Source: Clostridia bacterium (GTDB lineage Bacteria; Bacillota; Clostridia; Oscillospirales; Acutalibacteraceae). From it: a stretch of 47,714 nt of DNA. Shown one piece after another: positions 30,317 to 39,198 of the stretch. The position numbers were made by a program, and so were the translations under genes. The notes under the pieces are model-generated. The model was not told the origin of the DNA. It saw nothing but the letters and a program-made list of their open reading frames with translations, and did no database searches. Position 1 is the first letter of the stretch; every line of letters starts with the position of its first letter. The stretch spans positions 1 to 47,714 of the forward strand of contig JAFXCT010000095.1 in assembly GCA_017521365.1 (NCBI GenBank), given 5' to 3'.

Positions 30317-32656
30317 GTGACAGAAAAATGGTACTACGGCCTTGAAGGTCACTCCCTTGCAAAGCCTCTTCGTGATGAGGTTTTCGTAGGTGAGCAGGGT
30401 TTTCCTGCACACCTGGAGGATGATGAGAATGAGGCTCACGCATGGCACTTAATCGTTGAAGAAAACGGCGAAACCGTTGCAACGGGCAGGCTTATCAAGC
30501 CCGAAGAAAACGTGTATAAGCTTGGCAGAATAGCCGTTAAAAAGGCTTTGAGAGGTACGGGACTCGGCTCAAAAGTTACGCAGTCTCTTATCGATAAAGC
30601 CAAGGAGCTTGGTGCAACGACCGTAAAAATCAGCGGTCAGACTCACGCCGTGCCGTTTTATGAGAAATTCGGCTTTGCTGTTGCAGGGCCCGAATTTTAC
30701 GAGGAAAACCTGCCTCACGTTGATATGGAAATGAACCTTGTTTTTGACGGCTGCGATTGGGTAGGCTTTGAAAAGGACAGCGTTGCAGTCTATGCACGTA
30801 AGAGCTTTACCGTTGAAAACGCAAAGGACGTTAAAATTCTTTCATCGGGTCTCGGTTTTTGTCATATTAAAATCAACGGCGTGCCAGTAACGGATGAAAT
30901 ACTTTCACCTGCATGGACTAACTACGAAAAGCGTGACCTTACGAAAATCAATATGCCCGTTAACGATACGCTTGTGCACAGAATTCTCTATGTTGAAAAT
31001 GACATTTCTGCGCTTGTCAAAAACGGTGAAAATACCGTTGAATTTCATATAGGTGCAGGCTGGTACGGCCAGAATCAGAGCCGTAACGAGGGTATGGTCG
31101 AATACGGTCAGCTCAAGCTTTGTTATAAAATACTTGCCGACGGTGAAACGGTTTCCAAATCCGATGAGGATGTTGAGTGGAAGCCCTCTTACGTTACACG
31201 CACAAACATTTATTTCGGCGAAACTCACGATGCACGCCTTATAGACAAGGGCGAGTGGCGCAAGGTAACAAAGCTTGATAATCCTCTCTCAATTCTTACA
31301 AAACAGACCTGTACACCCGACAGAGAGATAAGAACGATTATCCCAAAGAAGATTTATTCCTTCGGCGATACAGCGATATACGATTTGGGCGAGCACGTTG
31401 CAGGCTATCCGAAGCTCGTTTTCGGCGAAAGAGCAATAACAGATGAAAGAGCCTTTGTCCGCTATGCGGAGGAGCTTAACGAGGACGGCTCACTCAATTT
31501 CTACGTAACCGAGCGGCCTTTCCGTATGCAGAGGGATGAATTTGTTTTCAGCGGTGACCATAAAGACCACGCTTTTTATCCGCTTTTTACTTGGCACGCA
31601 GGCAGATATTTCGAGGTGCAGGGCGATGCTTACCCGACTGAGTTTGCCGTTGTTCATACCGACCTAAAGCAGATTTGTGACTATCATTCCGATGATGAGG
31701 TCCTGCAATGGCTGTTTGATACTTATATCAGAACACAGCTCAGTAATGTACATTGCTGTGTACCGTCCGACTGTCCGCACAGAGAGCGTCTTGGCTATAC
31801 CGGCGACGGTCAGCTTGCCTGTGATGCAGCAATGACCTGCTTTGATGCCAAGGATATGTACCTCAAGTGGATGCAGGATATTGCAGACAGTCAGGATATC
31901 TACGGCGGCCACGTTGAGCACACCGCACCGTTTTACGGCGGCGGAGGCGGTCCCGGCGGCTGGGGCGGAGCAATTGTATTTGTTCCGTATACCTTCTATA
32001 AGCATTACGGCGATAAGGAAGTACTCAAAAAGTATTACCGCAATATGTGCAAGTACCTTGAGTATATGGAAAACCACAGCGAGGAAAGCCTTGTTGTCCG
32101 CTCAGAAAAGGGCGGCTGGTGCCTCGGCGATTGGTGTACACCCGAAAAAATGGAGCTTCCCGAGCCTTTTGTAAATACGTATTTCTATATAAGGGCTATG
32201 CGCTGTGTCAGGGAAATTGCCGCAATAATCGGTGAAAACGTTCCTGTTGATATGGACGAAATAGAAGAAAGGGCAATAAGGTCAGTTTACAATAAGTATT
32301 TTGACAACGCTACCGGCTCTTTCTGCAACGCTGTTCAGGGTGCTGATGCCTTTGCCGCTGACCTCGGACTCGGTGATGAAAGAACATATAAAAACGTTCT
32401 CGCCAAATATTCAGCCCTCGGCAAATTTGATACGGGCATATTCGGCACGGATATTCTTGTAAGAATTCTTTGCGAGAGAGGCGATAAAGACCTTGCAAGA
32501 AAGCTTCTCACAAGCCGTGACGGTATAGGCACGTTCAACTATATGCGTGAACAGGGTGCAACGACCCTCTGGGAAAACTGGGACGGTGCGGATTCTCATT
32601 CCCACCCGATGTTCGGTGCGGTAATCGCTTCAATGGTTAAGTTCAACATAGTATAA
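30317..32656 (+). CDS. GNAT acetyltransferase - GH78 alpha-L-rhamnosidase fusion
   Basis: 779 residues in one open frame from GTG 30317 (TAAGGAGG 6-7 bases upstream). Residues 1-140 form an ElaA-like GNAT domain: VFVGEQGFPAH, GRIAVKKALRGTGLGSKV (acetyl-CoA loop RGTGLG), PFYEKFGFAVAGPEF. A GH78 enzyme follows: N-terminal beta domain (about 150-290), a second beta domain (about 300-450), and the (alpha/alpha)6 barrel with catalytic DCPHRERLGYTGD from D485 (E490, D497). There is no signal peptide. The C-terminal beta domain usual in GH78 looks short or absent (it ends shortly after SHPMFGAVIASMV). The enzyme should remove rhamnose from imported glycosides. Whether the acetyltransferase acts on the sugar is unknown. 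Confidence 0.88.
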   Translation: MTEKWYYGLEGHSLAKPLRDEVFVGEQGFPAHLEDDENEAHAWHLIVEENGETVATGRLIKPEENVYKLGRIAVKKALRGTGLGSKVTQSLIDKAKELGATTVKISGQTHAVPFYEKFGFAVAGPEFYEENLPHVDMEMNLVFDGCDWVGFEKDSVAVYARKSFTVENAKDVKILSSGLGFCHIKINGVPVTDEILSPAWTNYEKRDLTKINMPVNDTLVHRILYVENDISALVKNGENTVEFHIGAGWYGQNQSRNEGMVEYGQLKLCYKILADGETVSKSDEDVEWKPSYVTRTNIYFGETHDARLIDKGEWRKVTKLDNPLSILTKQTCTPDREIRTIIPKKIYSFGDTAIYDLGEHVAGYPKLVFGERAITDERAFVRYAEELNEDGSLNFYVTERPFRMQRDEFVFSGDHKDHAFYPLFTWHAGRYFEVQGDAYPTEFAVVHTDLKQICDYHSDDEVLQWLFDTYIRTQLSNVHCCVPSDCPHRERLGYTGDGQLACDAAMTCFDAKDMYLKWMQDIADSQDIYGGHVEHTAPFYGGGGGPGGWGGAIVFVPYTFYKHYGDKEVLKKYYRNMCKYLEYMENHSEESLVVRSEKGGWCLGDWCTPEKMELPEPFVNTYFYIRAMRCVREIAAIIGENVPVDMDEIEERAIRSVYNKYFDNATGSFCNAVQGADAFAADLGLGDERTYKNVLAKYSALGKFDTGIFGTDILVRILCERGDKDLARKLLTSRDGIGTFNYMREQGATTLWENWDGADSHSHPMFGAVIASMVKFNIV

Positions 32657-32663
32657 AAAGATA

Positions 32664-32706
32664 AAAAATGACCTGTATCCTACCGCAGGATACAGGTCAT
32701 TTTTTA
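32664..32706. terminator. Strong bidirectional terminator
   Basis: AAAAAATGACCTGTATCC pairs with GGATACAGGTCATTTTTT over a 7-base loop, between the fusion gene and the convergent hydrolase gene. Confidence 0.88.
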
Positions 32707-32707
32707 T

Positions 32708-33640
32708 TTACTTTTCTATGAACGTTAAAATCTGCTCGCTGATTTCGGTTGCACGGTTTTCGTTGCACATATGTCCGCCGCCCTCAACAACGTAATTTGT
32801 TGCATTGGGGAGTGCATCGGCAATCTGCTGCTTCATAGTGGAGTTGAGGATTAAATCCTTGTCTGCCTGTGCCACGAATACGGGCATTTCAAGCTTTGAA
32901 ATCTTTTCAAAATCGTTGGGCATTGCTCTCACTGATGTAATCATATTGCTGTAGCCGGTGTTATGTATCTGCAAGGGCTTTGAAAGGGGAGTCAGGTCGT
33001 AGTCCATTGTGAAATCCCAGTCCATAAACGCAAAATACGCAACGAGTCTGAGCAGGGGAGTGATTTTCGTCAGCTTTTCAAAAATGAAGTTTGCCATCAT
33101 ACCCATAGGCTTTGAAGCCATCATATCTGCCGCAAAGCCCGTAACCTCCGTAATCGGGCAGGGGCATACAAGCACAAGTGACTTGATTGTCGGCTCCAGG
33201 CAGGCTATGTTCATTGCAACACCGCCGCCCATTGAGTGACCCGCAACGTGCCATTCGTTTATAGGTGCTATTGTTTTCATAATGCTTATTACAAGGCTTT
33301 CTCTTGCAATAACGTCCTCGTCGGCAACCTCTGTTTCTCTTGTGCTGTAGCCGAAGCCCGGCAGGTCAACAAGCACGCAGGTGTAGCCGTTTTCAACCAT
33401 TTCAGCGGCTATTGGCTCCCACGTGGAGGTGGAGCAGGCAAAGCCGTGAAGCATCAGCATTTTGCCCTTTTCGTTTTCCGCTTCAAAAACACGGTAGTGA
33501 ATGGTGTACTTGCCTTCGGTGTAAAACTCGCTGTTGTCAAACGGCTTTTCCTCAGCCGCAAAGGCGGAAAAAGCAAACACAGGAACGATAAAAAGAAATG
33601 CGCAGATAAGGGAGATTATACGTGTAGCTGTTCTGTTCAT
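32708..33640 (-). CDS. Secreted alpha/beta hydrolase (esterase/lipase type)
   Basis: 310 residues. The signal peptide is residues 1-29 (hydrophobic LICAFLFIVPVFAFSAFAA, cleavage likely after AFA). The catalytic elements are oxyanion motif MLMLHGFACSTSTW near 62, nucleophile in VAGHSMGGGVAMN near 136, acid in AQADKDLI near 255, and base in EGGGHMCNE near 290. The fold is that of small-molecule esterases or haloperoxidase-like hydrolases; a cap region (about 165-235) covers the site. It is released or surface-held outside the cell. GAGGT precedes ATG 33640. The gene follows YitT by 9 bases on the minus strand and may belong to the same transcript. Confidence 0.85.
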   Translation of the reverse strand: MNRTATRIISLICAFLFIVPVFAFSAFAAEEKPFDNSEFYTEGKYTIHYRVFEAENEKGKMLMLHGFACSTSTWEPIAAEMVENGYTCVLVDLPGFGYSTRETEVADEDVIARESLVISIMKTIAPINEWHVAGHSMGGGVAMNIACLEPTIKSLVLVCPCPITEVTGFAADMMASKPMGMMANFIFEKLTKITPLLRLVAYFAFMDWDFTMDYDLTPLSKPLQIHNTGYSNMITSVRAMPNDFEKISKLEMPVFVAQADKDLILNSTMKQQIADALPNATNYVVEGGGHMCNENRATEISEQILTFIEK

Positions 33641-33649
33641 AATTTTACC

Positions 33650-34549
33650 TCACTCGTTTATTGTGGGCTTGAAGCCCTTTCCTATAATTTCGTTTGCCTC
33701 TGTGATTATTGTAAAGGTGTTGGGGTCAATGGACTTTATCAGCTTTATAACCGACGAAACCTCATTGTTTCTCAACACGCATACAAGCATATTTTTGTCC
33801 TTGCCCGTGTAGGCACCCGTTGCAGGAATTATGCTGACACCTCTCGGGGTCTTACTGACAAGCAGTTTTGAAATTTCCTCTGCGTGGTCGGTAATAACCA
33901 TAAGCATCTTGCTCTTGCCCATACCGTACAGAATGTAATCAATAACCTTTGAGCTTACAAAAATAACGATTGCGGCGTAAAGTGCGCTTTCAATGCTTCG
34001 GAAAACTATGGCCGAAACCGCAATTACAACCATATCGCTGAACATTACAAGCTTGCCGTAGGAAAGGTGGGGGAAGGGCAGTCTTAAAAGCTTGCTCAGC
34101 ACGTCCGTGCCGCCCGTCGTTGAGCCGCGTGAAGCAACAATCGCAACGCCGGCGCCCAGCAGCGCACCGCTGAAAATTGCCGCCAGCAGCTTGTCGCCCG
34201 TGTATTGGTAGGGGACGTAAGCGGCTATAAGGTCAATCAGTGCTGAAAGCATTGCCGTAACCCAAAGGGTTTTTACAACGAACTTTTTGCCTATGAATAT
34301 CCACGCTAAAACCAGCACGGGTATATTCAGCGCAAAGTTTACAGCGCCTACGGGCAGGTCGGTCAGGTAATTTATAACGATTGCAAGACCCGAAAAGCCG
34401 CCTTGAGCAATGTTGTTGGGTACGTTGAAAAAGTTTACCGCACAAGCGTATAATGCACAGCCGACAAACCAGAAAAGGTTGTCGGTGAGAAGACTTACAG
34501 CTTTGCTGATTTTTTCATTTTTCATAAAAGAAGGTACGGTGATTTTCAA
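33650..34549 (-). CDS. YitT-family membrane protein (DUF161 + DUF2179)
   Basis: 299 residues. The five or six membrane segments at about 20-215 carry the family landmarks NNIAQGGFSGLAIVINYLTD and SRGSTTGGTDVLSKLLR. The C-terminal cytoplasmic DUF2179 domain (about 220-295) contains TPRGVSIIPATGAYTG. The family's function is unsettled. The start is TTG 34549, overlapping the MrnC stop (TTGA), with GAGG about 6-9 bases upstream; ATG 34525 lacks a ribosome site. It is third in the Obg-MrnC-YitT-hydrolase cluster. Confidence 0.88.
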   Translation of the reverse strand: MKITVPSFMKNEKISKAVSLLTDNLFWFVGCALYACAVNFFNVPNNIAQGGFSGLAIVINYLTDLPVGAVNFALNIPVLVLAWIFIGKKFVVKTLWVTAMLSALIDLIAAYVPYQYTGDKLLAAIFSGALLGAGVAIVASRGSTTGGTDVLSKLLRLPFPHLSYGKLVMFSDMVVIAVSAIVFRSIESALYAAIVIFVSSKVIDYILYGMGKSKMLMVITDHAEEISKLLVSKTPRGVSIIPATGAYTGKDKNMLVCVLRNNEVSSVIKLIKSIDPNTFTIITEANEIIGKGFKPTINE

Positions 34550-34950
34550 TTCTGTTTTTCCTCGCTGATAAGGTTGAAAAGCTCTCTCATTCGTTCGGAT
34601 TGTCCCTTTAAGTACAGGTAGCCGAAAAGTGCCTCAAAGCCCGTAGCGGCGTGATATTTCGCCGGGGAAGCACCCTTCGGGATATGCGAAACCTTGGCGT
34701 TTCTGCCCCGCTTGAAGGCGGTTATTTCCTCTTCTGTAAGTAACGGCATCAGCTTTTCGGTTGCCTGTGCCTGTGCGGTTGCGCTTACAAAAGTAACGGC
34801 AAGTCTGTGCAGCTCTTCGGGCGGTCTGTCGCCCTTGAGTGCAAGGTACTCTCTTACCAACACCTCGTAAACGGCATCACCTAAAAATGCAAGGGAAATC
34901 GGGTTGAGCGAATTGGGAGAAATATCGGTTTTTCTGATAAGTGTTTCCAA
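34546..34950 (-). CDS. mrnC: Mini-ribonuclease III (MrnC)
   Basis: 134 residues from TTG 34950, chosen because AAGGAG lies 6 bases upstream; the longer ORF start at 34992 overlaps the obg end and has no ribosome site. The RNase III signature is near the N-terminus: LAFLGDAVYEVLVREYL. The family motif GRNAKVSHIPKGAS follows, then TGFEALFGYLYL with the second acidic metal ligand (E). It lacks a double-stranded RNA-binding domain, as expected for Mini-III, which matures 23S rRNA ends in Firmicutes. It lies 19 bases after obg. Confidence 0.9.
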   Translation of the reverse strand: METLIRKTDISPNSLNPISLAFLGDAVYEVLVREYLALKGDRPPEELHRLAVTFVSATAQAQATEKLMPLLTEEEITAFKRGRNAKVSHIPKGASPAKYHAATGFEALFGYLYLKGQSERMRELFNLISEEKQN

Positions 34951-34969
34951 GGCTTTCTCCTTATGGTAC

Positions 34970-36241
34970 TTATGGTACGTAATCAAACTCAAAATCGTAA
35001 ATAACTACGCTGTCGCCCTCGTTGATTCCCATTTCAACAAGGCGGTCGAGTATACCGCTTGTTTCAAGCACTCTCTGGAAATACTGGAGTGATTCGTAGT
35101 CGTCAAGGTCGGTTCTCTGCAGTATGCGGAGCAGCCATTCGCCCTCGACAAAGTAAACGTCATCCTCGCATCTGACGGTGAAGTTTTCGCCCGCTTCGGG
35201 TAAGAGGTCGGTTGTCTTGATTTCTTCGCTCTCGAAGCGTACAACGGGCGGAAGCGTGGCAAGCTTTGCGGCAACTGCATTTATAACCTCCTGCGTGCCC
35301 TCAACAATGGGTGCACACATTCTGTAAAGTTTGTAGCCGTGCTCAGCCATATACTTTTCAAGTCTGTCAAGCTGTTCGTCCGTTGCAAGGTCAATTTTGT
35401 TGGCAACAACTATCTGCTCTCTTGTTGCAAGCTCCTCGTTGAAGCGTGCAAGCTCAAGATTAATCTTTTCAAAGTCCTCAATCGGGTCTCTGCCCTCACT
35501 GCCTGCCGCATCAAGAATGTGTACGAGCATACGGCAGCGCTCAACGTGACGAAGGAATTCGTGGCCGAGGCCTATGCCTTCGCTTGCACCCTCAATAAGT
35601 CCGGGAATATCGGCAATGACGAATGAATTGCCTTCACCCATTCTTACAACACCCAGAACGGGCGTGATTGTGGTGAAGTGGTAATCGGCAACAATCGGCT
35701 TTGCTTCGCTTACAACCGAAATAAAGCTGGATTTGCCGACGTTCGGGAAGCCTAAAAGGCCTACGTCTGCAATCAGCTTGAGCTCGAGTGAAACCTCCCA
35801 CTCCTCGCCTGGTGTGCCGCTTTTGGCAAAACGGGGAGCCTGCCTTGTGGCGGTTGCAAAGTGGGGGTTGCCCCAGCCGCCTCTGCCGCCCTTTGCGGCA
35901 ATAAACGGCTTGTCGTCGCTCAGGTCAGCCATAATTTTACCCGTGCTGACCTCTCTGATTATCGTGCCGAGCGGTACTTTGATAACAAGGTCTTCACCCT
36001 TTTTGCCGTTTTTTCTGCCGCTCTGTCCGTTGCCGCCGCTCTGTGCGGTGTATTTTCTTTTGTAGCGGAAATCGGCAAGGGTTGAAAGGTTGGTGTCAAC
36101 CTGAAAAACTATGTCGCCGCCCTTGCCGCCGTCGCCGCCGTCGGGACCGCCCGAGGCAACAAATTTTTCACGGTGGAAGGCAACACAGCCGTCGCCACCC
36201 TTACCTGCTTTTATTTTGATTTTCGCAATATCAACAAACAT
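34970..36241 (-). CDS. obg: GTPase ObgE/CgtA (50S ribosome assembly)
   Basis: 423 residues with the full three-domain Obg plan. The glycine-rich Obg fold covers residues 1-158 (KIKAGKGGDGCVAFHREKF). The GTPase domain is about 159-330 with G1 GFPNVGKS, a switch region with TTITPVLG, G3 DIPGLIEGA, G4 NKID, and the conserved HEFLRHVERCRMLVHILD. A C-terminal OCT domain follows (about 345-420), ending in YDFEFDYVP. It is an essential late 50S assembly factor. ATG 36241 follows an AAGG-type site. The head of the cluster with MrnC suits a shared ribosome-maturation role. Confidence 0.97.
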   Translation of the reverse strand: MFVDIAKIKIKAGKGGDGCVAFHREKFVASGGPDGGDGGKGGDIVFQVDTNLSTLADFRYKRKYTAQSGGNGQSGRKNGKKGEDLVIKVPLGTIIREVSTGKIMADLSDDKPFIAAKGGRGGWGNPHFATATRQAPRFAKSGTPGEEWEVSLELKLIADVGLLGFPNVGKSSFISVVSEAKPIVADYHFTTITPVLGVVRMGEGNSFVIADIPGLIEGASEGIGLGHEFLRHVERCRMLVHILDAAGSEGRDPIEDFEKINLELARFNEELATREQIVVANKIDLATDEQLDRLEKYMAEHGYKLYRMCAPIVEGTQEVINAVAAKLATLPPVVRFESEEIKTTDLLPEAGENFTVRCEDDVYFVEGEWLLRILQRTDLDDYESLQYFQRVLETSGILDRLVEMGINEGDSVVIYDFEFDYVP

Positions 36242-36267
36242 TTTCTTTTACCTTTTCAAAAATAGAT

Positions 36268-37509
36268 TTATGACAGCTCGTGAATGAACAGTCCGCTGAG
36301 AAGCTTGGGCTCAAACCACGTTGATTTCGGGGGCATTATAAGCCCTGCGTCGGCAATTGCCATAAGGTCTTCAAGCGTGGTCGGGTACATTGAAACAGCC
36401 AGCTTCATATCGCTGTTTGCCCGTCTTTCAAGCTCTTTGAGACCTCTGATGCCGCCTACAAAATCAATCCTCTTGTCTGTCCTCGGGTCTTCAATGCCGA
36501 GTACGGGAGCAATAAAGTTGTTCTGCAGAATTGAAACGTCAAGCTGTGCTATCGGGTCGTTGGGGTCAAAGGTGCCTTCCTTTGCGGTGAGCTTATACCA
36601 TCTGCCCTCGATATACAGACCGAAGGTGTGCTTTTCTTCGGGCTTATACGGCGAAGTTTTTGCAACCTCAAAGCTGAAATATGTGTTGATTGCGGTGAGC
36701 AGTTGATCTCGGCTCATACCGTTTGTGTCACGCATTACACGGTTGTAGTCCATAATTTCAAGCTCGTCTGCGGGAAAACAAACGGCAAGGAAGCGGTTGA
36801 ATTCCTCTTCGCCCGTGTAGCCGGGGTTGGCCTCTCTTCTCATAAGACCGACTCTTACAGCGGAGGCACAGCGGTGGTGGCCGTCTGCAATATAAAGGCT
36901 GTCAATTTTGTCAAAGCCCTCGGCAATAACGGCGTTTACTTTTTCATCGTCAATTGCCCATACAGTCTGCCTTACACCGTCGGAAACAAAGTCATATTCG
37001 GGCTCGTGATTTTTCTGCCATTCTTCAACGGTGTTTTTAATTATATCGCTGCTTTTGTAGGTGAGGAAAATCGGACCCGTGTTTGCGTTGCAGGTGTCAA
37101 CGTGGTTGATTCTGTCCTGCTCCTTGTCTGCTCTCGTGTGCTCGTGTTTTTTGATGGTGTTGTCAATATAATCGTCAATAGAAGCACAGCCGACCAGACC
37201 GGTCTGGCTTCTGCCGTTCATAGTCTGTCTGTAAATAAAGAAGCAGGGAGTATCGTCTTTTTTGCAAATGCCGTCGGCAGTAAGCCTGTCAAGGTTTTCT
37301 TTTGCTTTTGCATATACCGCCTTGTCGTAAAGGTCTGTGCCTTCGGGCAAATCTATCTCAGCCTTGTCAACGTGAAGGAAGGAATAGGGGTTGCCTTCAA
37401 CCATTTGTTTTGCTTCAGCGCTGTTCATAACGTCGTAGGGCAAAGCGGCAACCTTATCTGCGTATTCTCTTTTGGGGCGAACCGCATTGAACGGTCGAAA
37501 ATAAGCCAT
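36268..37509 (-). CDS. DUF1015-family protein
   Basis: 413 residues matching the DUF1015 layout: FRPFNAVRPKREYADKVAAL at the N-terminus with LPYDVMNSAEA, then FLHVDKAEIDLP, TGLVGCASIDDYIDNTIKKH with EHTRADKEQDR, and YIADGHHRCASAVRVG in the middle, and KRIDFVGGIRGLKELERR near the end. The ADGHHR stretch resembles a ParB/Srx-like nucleotide-binding site, and some members are reported as kinase-like. The function here is unknown. AAGGAG lies 13 bases before ATG 37509. Its promoter (37545-37573) is straddled by an 11-bp perfect inverted repeat. It is 26 bases upstream of obg, which probably shares the transcript. Confidence 0.88.
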   Translation of the reverse strand: MAYFRPFNAVRPKREYADKVAALPYDVMNSAEAKQMVEGNPYSFLHVDKAEIDLPEGTDLYDKAVYAKAKENLDRLTADGICKKDDTPCFFIYRQTMNGRSQTGLVGCASIDDYIDNTIKKHEHTRADKEQDRINHVDTCNANTGPIFLTYKSSDIIKNTVEEWQKNHEPEYDFVSDGVRQTVWAIDDEKVNAVIAEGFDKIDSLYIADGHHRCASAVRVGLMRREANPGYTGEEEFNRFLAVCFPADELEIMDYNRVMRDTNGMSRDQLLTAINTYFSFEVAKTSPYKPEEKHTFGLYIEGRWYKLTAKEGTFDPNDPIAQLDVSILQNNFIAPVLGIEDPRTDKRIDFVGGIRGLKELERRANSDMKLAVSMYPTTLEDLMAIADAGLIMPPKSTWFEPKLLSGLFIHELS

Positions 37510-37533
37510 GGGTATATTACTCCTTATAAAGAA

Positions 37534-37568
37534 TTACATATATAAATTTACAACTTTTATATATGTAA
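37534..37568. promoter_or_regulatory. 11-base perfect inverted repeat around the DUF1015 -10
   Basis: TTACATATATA (37534-37544) and TATATATGTAA (37558-37568) flank the -10, and the outer arm touches the -35. The layout parallels the repeat at the tRNA promoter, although the sequences are unrelated. Confidence 0.55.
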
Positions 37569-37573
37569 GTCAA
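37545..37573 (-). promoter_or_regulatory. Promoter of the DUF1015 gene
   Basis: On the minus strand TTGACT (37573-37568), 17 bases, TAAATT (37550-37545). Confidence 0.65.
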
Positions 37574-37619
37574 TAGGATATAATAATTGTAAAAAACTGA
37601 TTTTTCTTTCAAAAAAGTA

Positions 37620-37647
37620 GTGACAATTCACAAAAATATGTTATAAT
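37620..37647 (+). promoter_or_regulatory. Promoter of the PhoH-RecO operon
   Basis: GTGACA (37620-37625), 16 bases, perfect TATAAT (37642-37647). GTGACAAT recurs at 37651-37658, just after the -10. Confidence 0.6.
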
Positions 37648-37701
37648 TATGTGACAATGTACTAAAATAATTACTCGAAAGAATTTAAAGGAGACTTGCA
37701 T

Positions 37702-38664
37702 TTGTTTGAGCAGACAATAAATATCGACAGAATGGAGCACGCCGTAAGCCTTTTCGGCAGCTTCGATGAAAATATTCGGAATATAGAAAAAGAGTATTCT
37801 GTTGCCGTTGTTTCAAGAGGCTCTGACCTCAAAATAACGGGTGAGGCAGAGGGCGTTGCAAAAGCCGTGCGTGCCATCAACGGTCTGCTGTCCCTTATCA
37901 ATAAAGGCGAAGCGCTTACCGACCAGAACGTGCGTTACGTTATGACACTTGTAGGCGAGGGTAATGAAAGCCAGATTGCCACAATGGGCAACGACTGTGT
38001 CTGCATAACCTCAAGGGGAAAGCCTGTAAAGCCCAAAACACTCGGTCAGAAGAAATACATTGAAGCCATTAAGGACAATACCATTGTATTCGGTATCGGC
38101 CCTGCAGGTACTGGTAAAACCTACCTTGCGGTTGCAATGGCCGTCAACGCCTTCCGTGCCAAGGAGGTCAACCGTATAATTCTCACAAGACCTGCCGTAG
38201 AAGCGGGCGAAAAGCTCGGCTTTCTGCCCGGTGATTTACAGCAGAAGGTTGACCCTTATCTGCGCCCGCTTTACGATGCGCTTTTCGATATGCTCGGTGC
38301 GGAAAACTTCCAGAAATATCAGGAGCGTGGCAGTATCGAGGTTGCGCCGCTTGCCTATATGCGAGGCAGAACGCTTGACGACAGCTTCGTAATTCTTGAC
38401 GAGGCGCAGAACACTACACCGGAGCAGATGAAAATGTTTCTCACTCGTCTCGGCTTCAATTCAAAAATGGTCATCACGGGCGACGTTACGCAGATAGATT
38501 TGCCCGACGGTAAGCGTTCGGGACTTGTTGAGGTAATAAAGATACTTAAAAATGTTGACGATATAGAGAACGTAACCTTTAACGACAAGGATGTTGTGCG
38601 TCACAGGCTTGTTCAGGATATCGTCAAGGCTTACGCAAAATATGAGGAAAGAAAGAAGAACTGA
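37702..38664 (+). CDS. PhoH-family ATPase
   Basis: 320 residues from TTG 37702, which is 8 bases after AAAGGAG; the TTG at 37696 is too close. An N-terminal KH-like region (about 1-95, LKITGEAEGVAKAVRAINGL) precedes the P-loop ATPase with Walker A GPAGTGKTYLA, Walker B FVILDEAQNTTPEQMK and a sensor motif VITGDVTQIDLP. PhoH/YbeZ-type proteins are RNA-associated ATPases, nearly always next to ybeY, and thought to help ribosome or RNA maturation. It is the first gene of the conserved operon; YbeY starts 15 bases downstream. Confidence 0.93.
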   Translation: MFEQTINIDRMEHAVSLFGSFDENIRNIEKEYSVAVVSRGSDLKITGEAEGVAKAVRAINGLLSLINKGEALTDQNVRYVMTLVGEGNESQIATMGNDCVCITSRGKPVKPKTLGQKKYIEAIKDNTIVFGIGPAGTGKTYLAVAMAVNAFRAKEVNRIILTRPAVEAGEKLGFLPGDLQQKVDPYLRPLYDALFDMLGAENFQKYQERGSIEVAPLAYMRGRTLDDSFVILDEAQNTTPEQMKMFLTRLGFNSKMVITGDVTQIDLPDGKRSGLVEVIKILKNVDDIENVTFNDKDVVRHRLVQDIVKAYAKYEERKKN

Positions 38665-38679
38665 AAGGGGTTGCTTTAA

Positions 38680-39192
38680 ATGAAAGATAAGATTAAGGTT
38701 ATCATTACTGACGACCAGGCTAAGGTCAAGGTTCCCACGGGCTTGAGGCTTCTTATCAGAAGAAGCTGTACTGCCGTGCTTGTCAGCGAAAATTTTGAGG
38801 GCTCAGCCGAAATCAGCGTAACTTTTGTTGATGACGAGCGTATTCACGAGCTTAACAAGCAGTTCAGAAACGTTGATTCTTCAACGGACGTGCTTTCCTT
38901 CCCCTTGGGTGAGGACGGTGTTTACGATGTCAACCCCGAAACGGGCGCAAAGCTCCTCGGCGATATCGTGATTTCCCTTGAACACGCCGTTGCACAGGCT
39001 CACGCCTATGAACACACCCTGCAGCGTGAGGTAGCCTTCCTTACCGTTCATTCAATGCTCCATCTTCTCGGCTACGACCACGTAAACGGCGGCCTTGAGC
39101 GTGTAAGAATGCGTGAAAAAGAGGAAGAGGTCCTCACAAAGCTCGGCTTACATAGAACAAGCAGCTACTATCTCGGCGACGATGAGGAATAA
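38680..39192 (+). CDS. ybeY: Endoribonuclease YbeY (16S rRNA maturation)
   Basis: 170 residues. The zinc site HSMLHLLGYDH (HxxxHxxxxxH) is near residue 125, and the conserved DVLSFPL stretch is near 65. YbeY is a metal-dependent endonuclease for 3' processing of 16S rRNA and ribosome quality control. It lies 15 bases after PhoH, with AAGGGG upstream of the ATG, and the DgkA-like gene starts 6 bases after its stop. Confidence 0.95.
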   Translation: MKDKIKVIITDDQAKVKVPTGLRLLIRRSCTAVLVSENFEGSAEISVTFVDDERIHELNKQFRNVDSSTDVLSFPLGEDGVYDVNPETGAKLLGDIVISLEHAVAQAHAYEHTLQREVAFLTVHSMLHLLGYDHVNGGLERVRMREKEEEVLTKLGLHRTSSYYLGDDEE

Positions 39193-39198
39193 TCTGTT

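Noticed and set aside
33236..33871. 211-codon open frame on the plus strand
   Set aside because: Antisense across the end of the YitT gene and the start of the secreted hydrolase gene; both of those have signal or membrane features and ribosome sites.
36628..37545. 305-codon open frame on the plus strand
   Set aside because: It lies wholly antisense to the DUF1015 gene, has no ribosome site and has Cys/Val/Phe-rich composition typical of a shadow frame.
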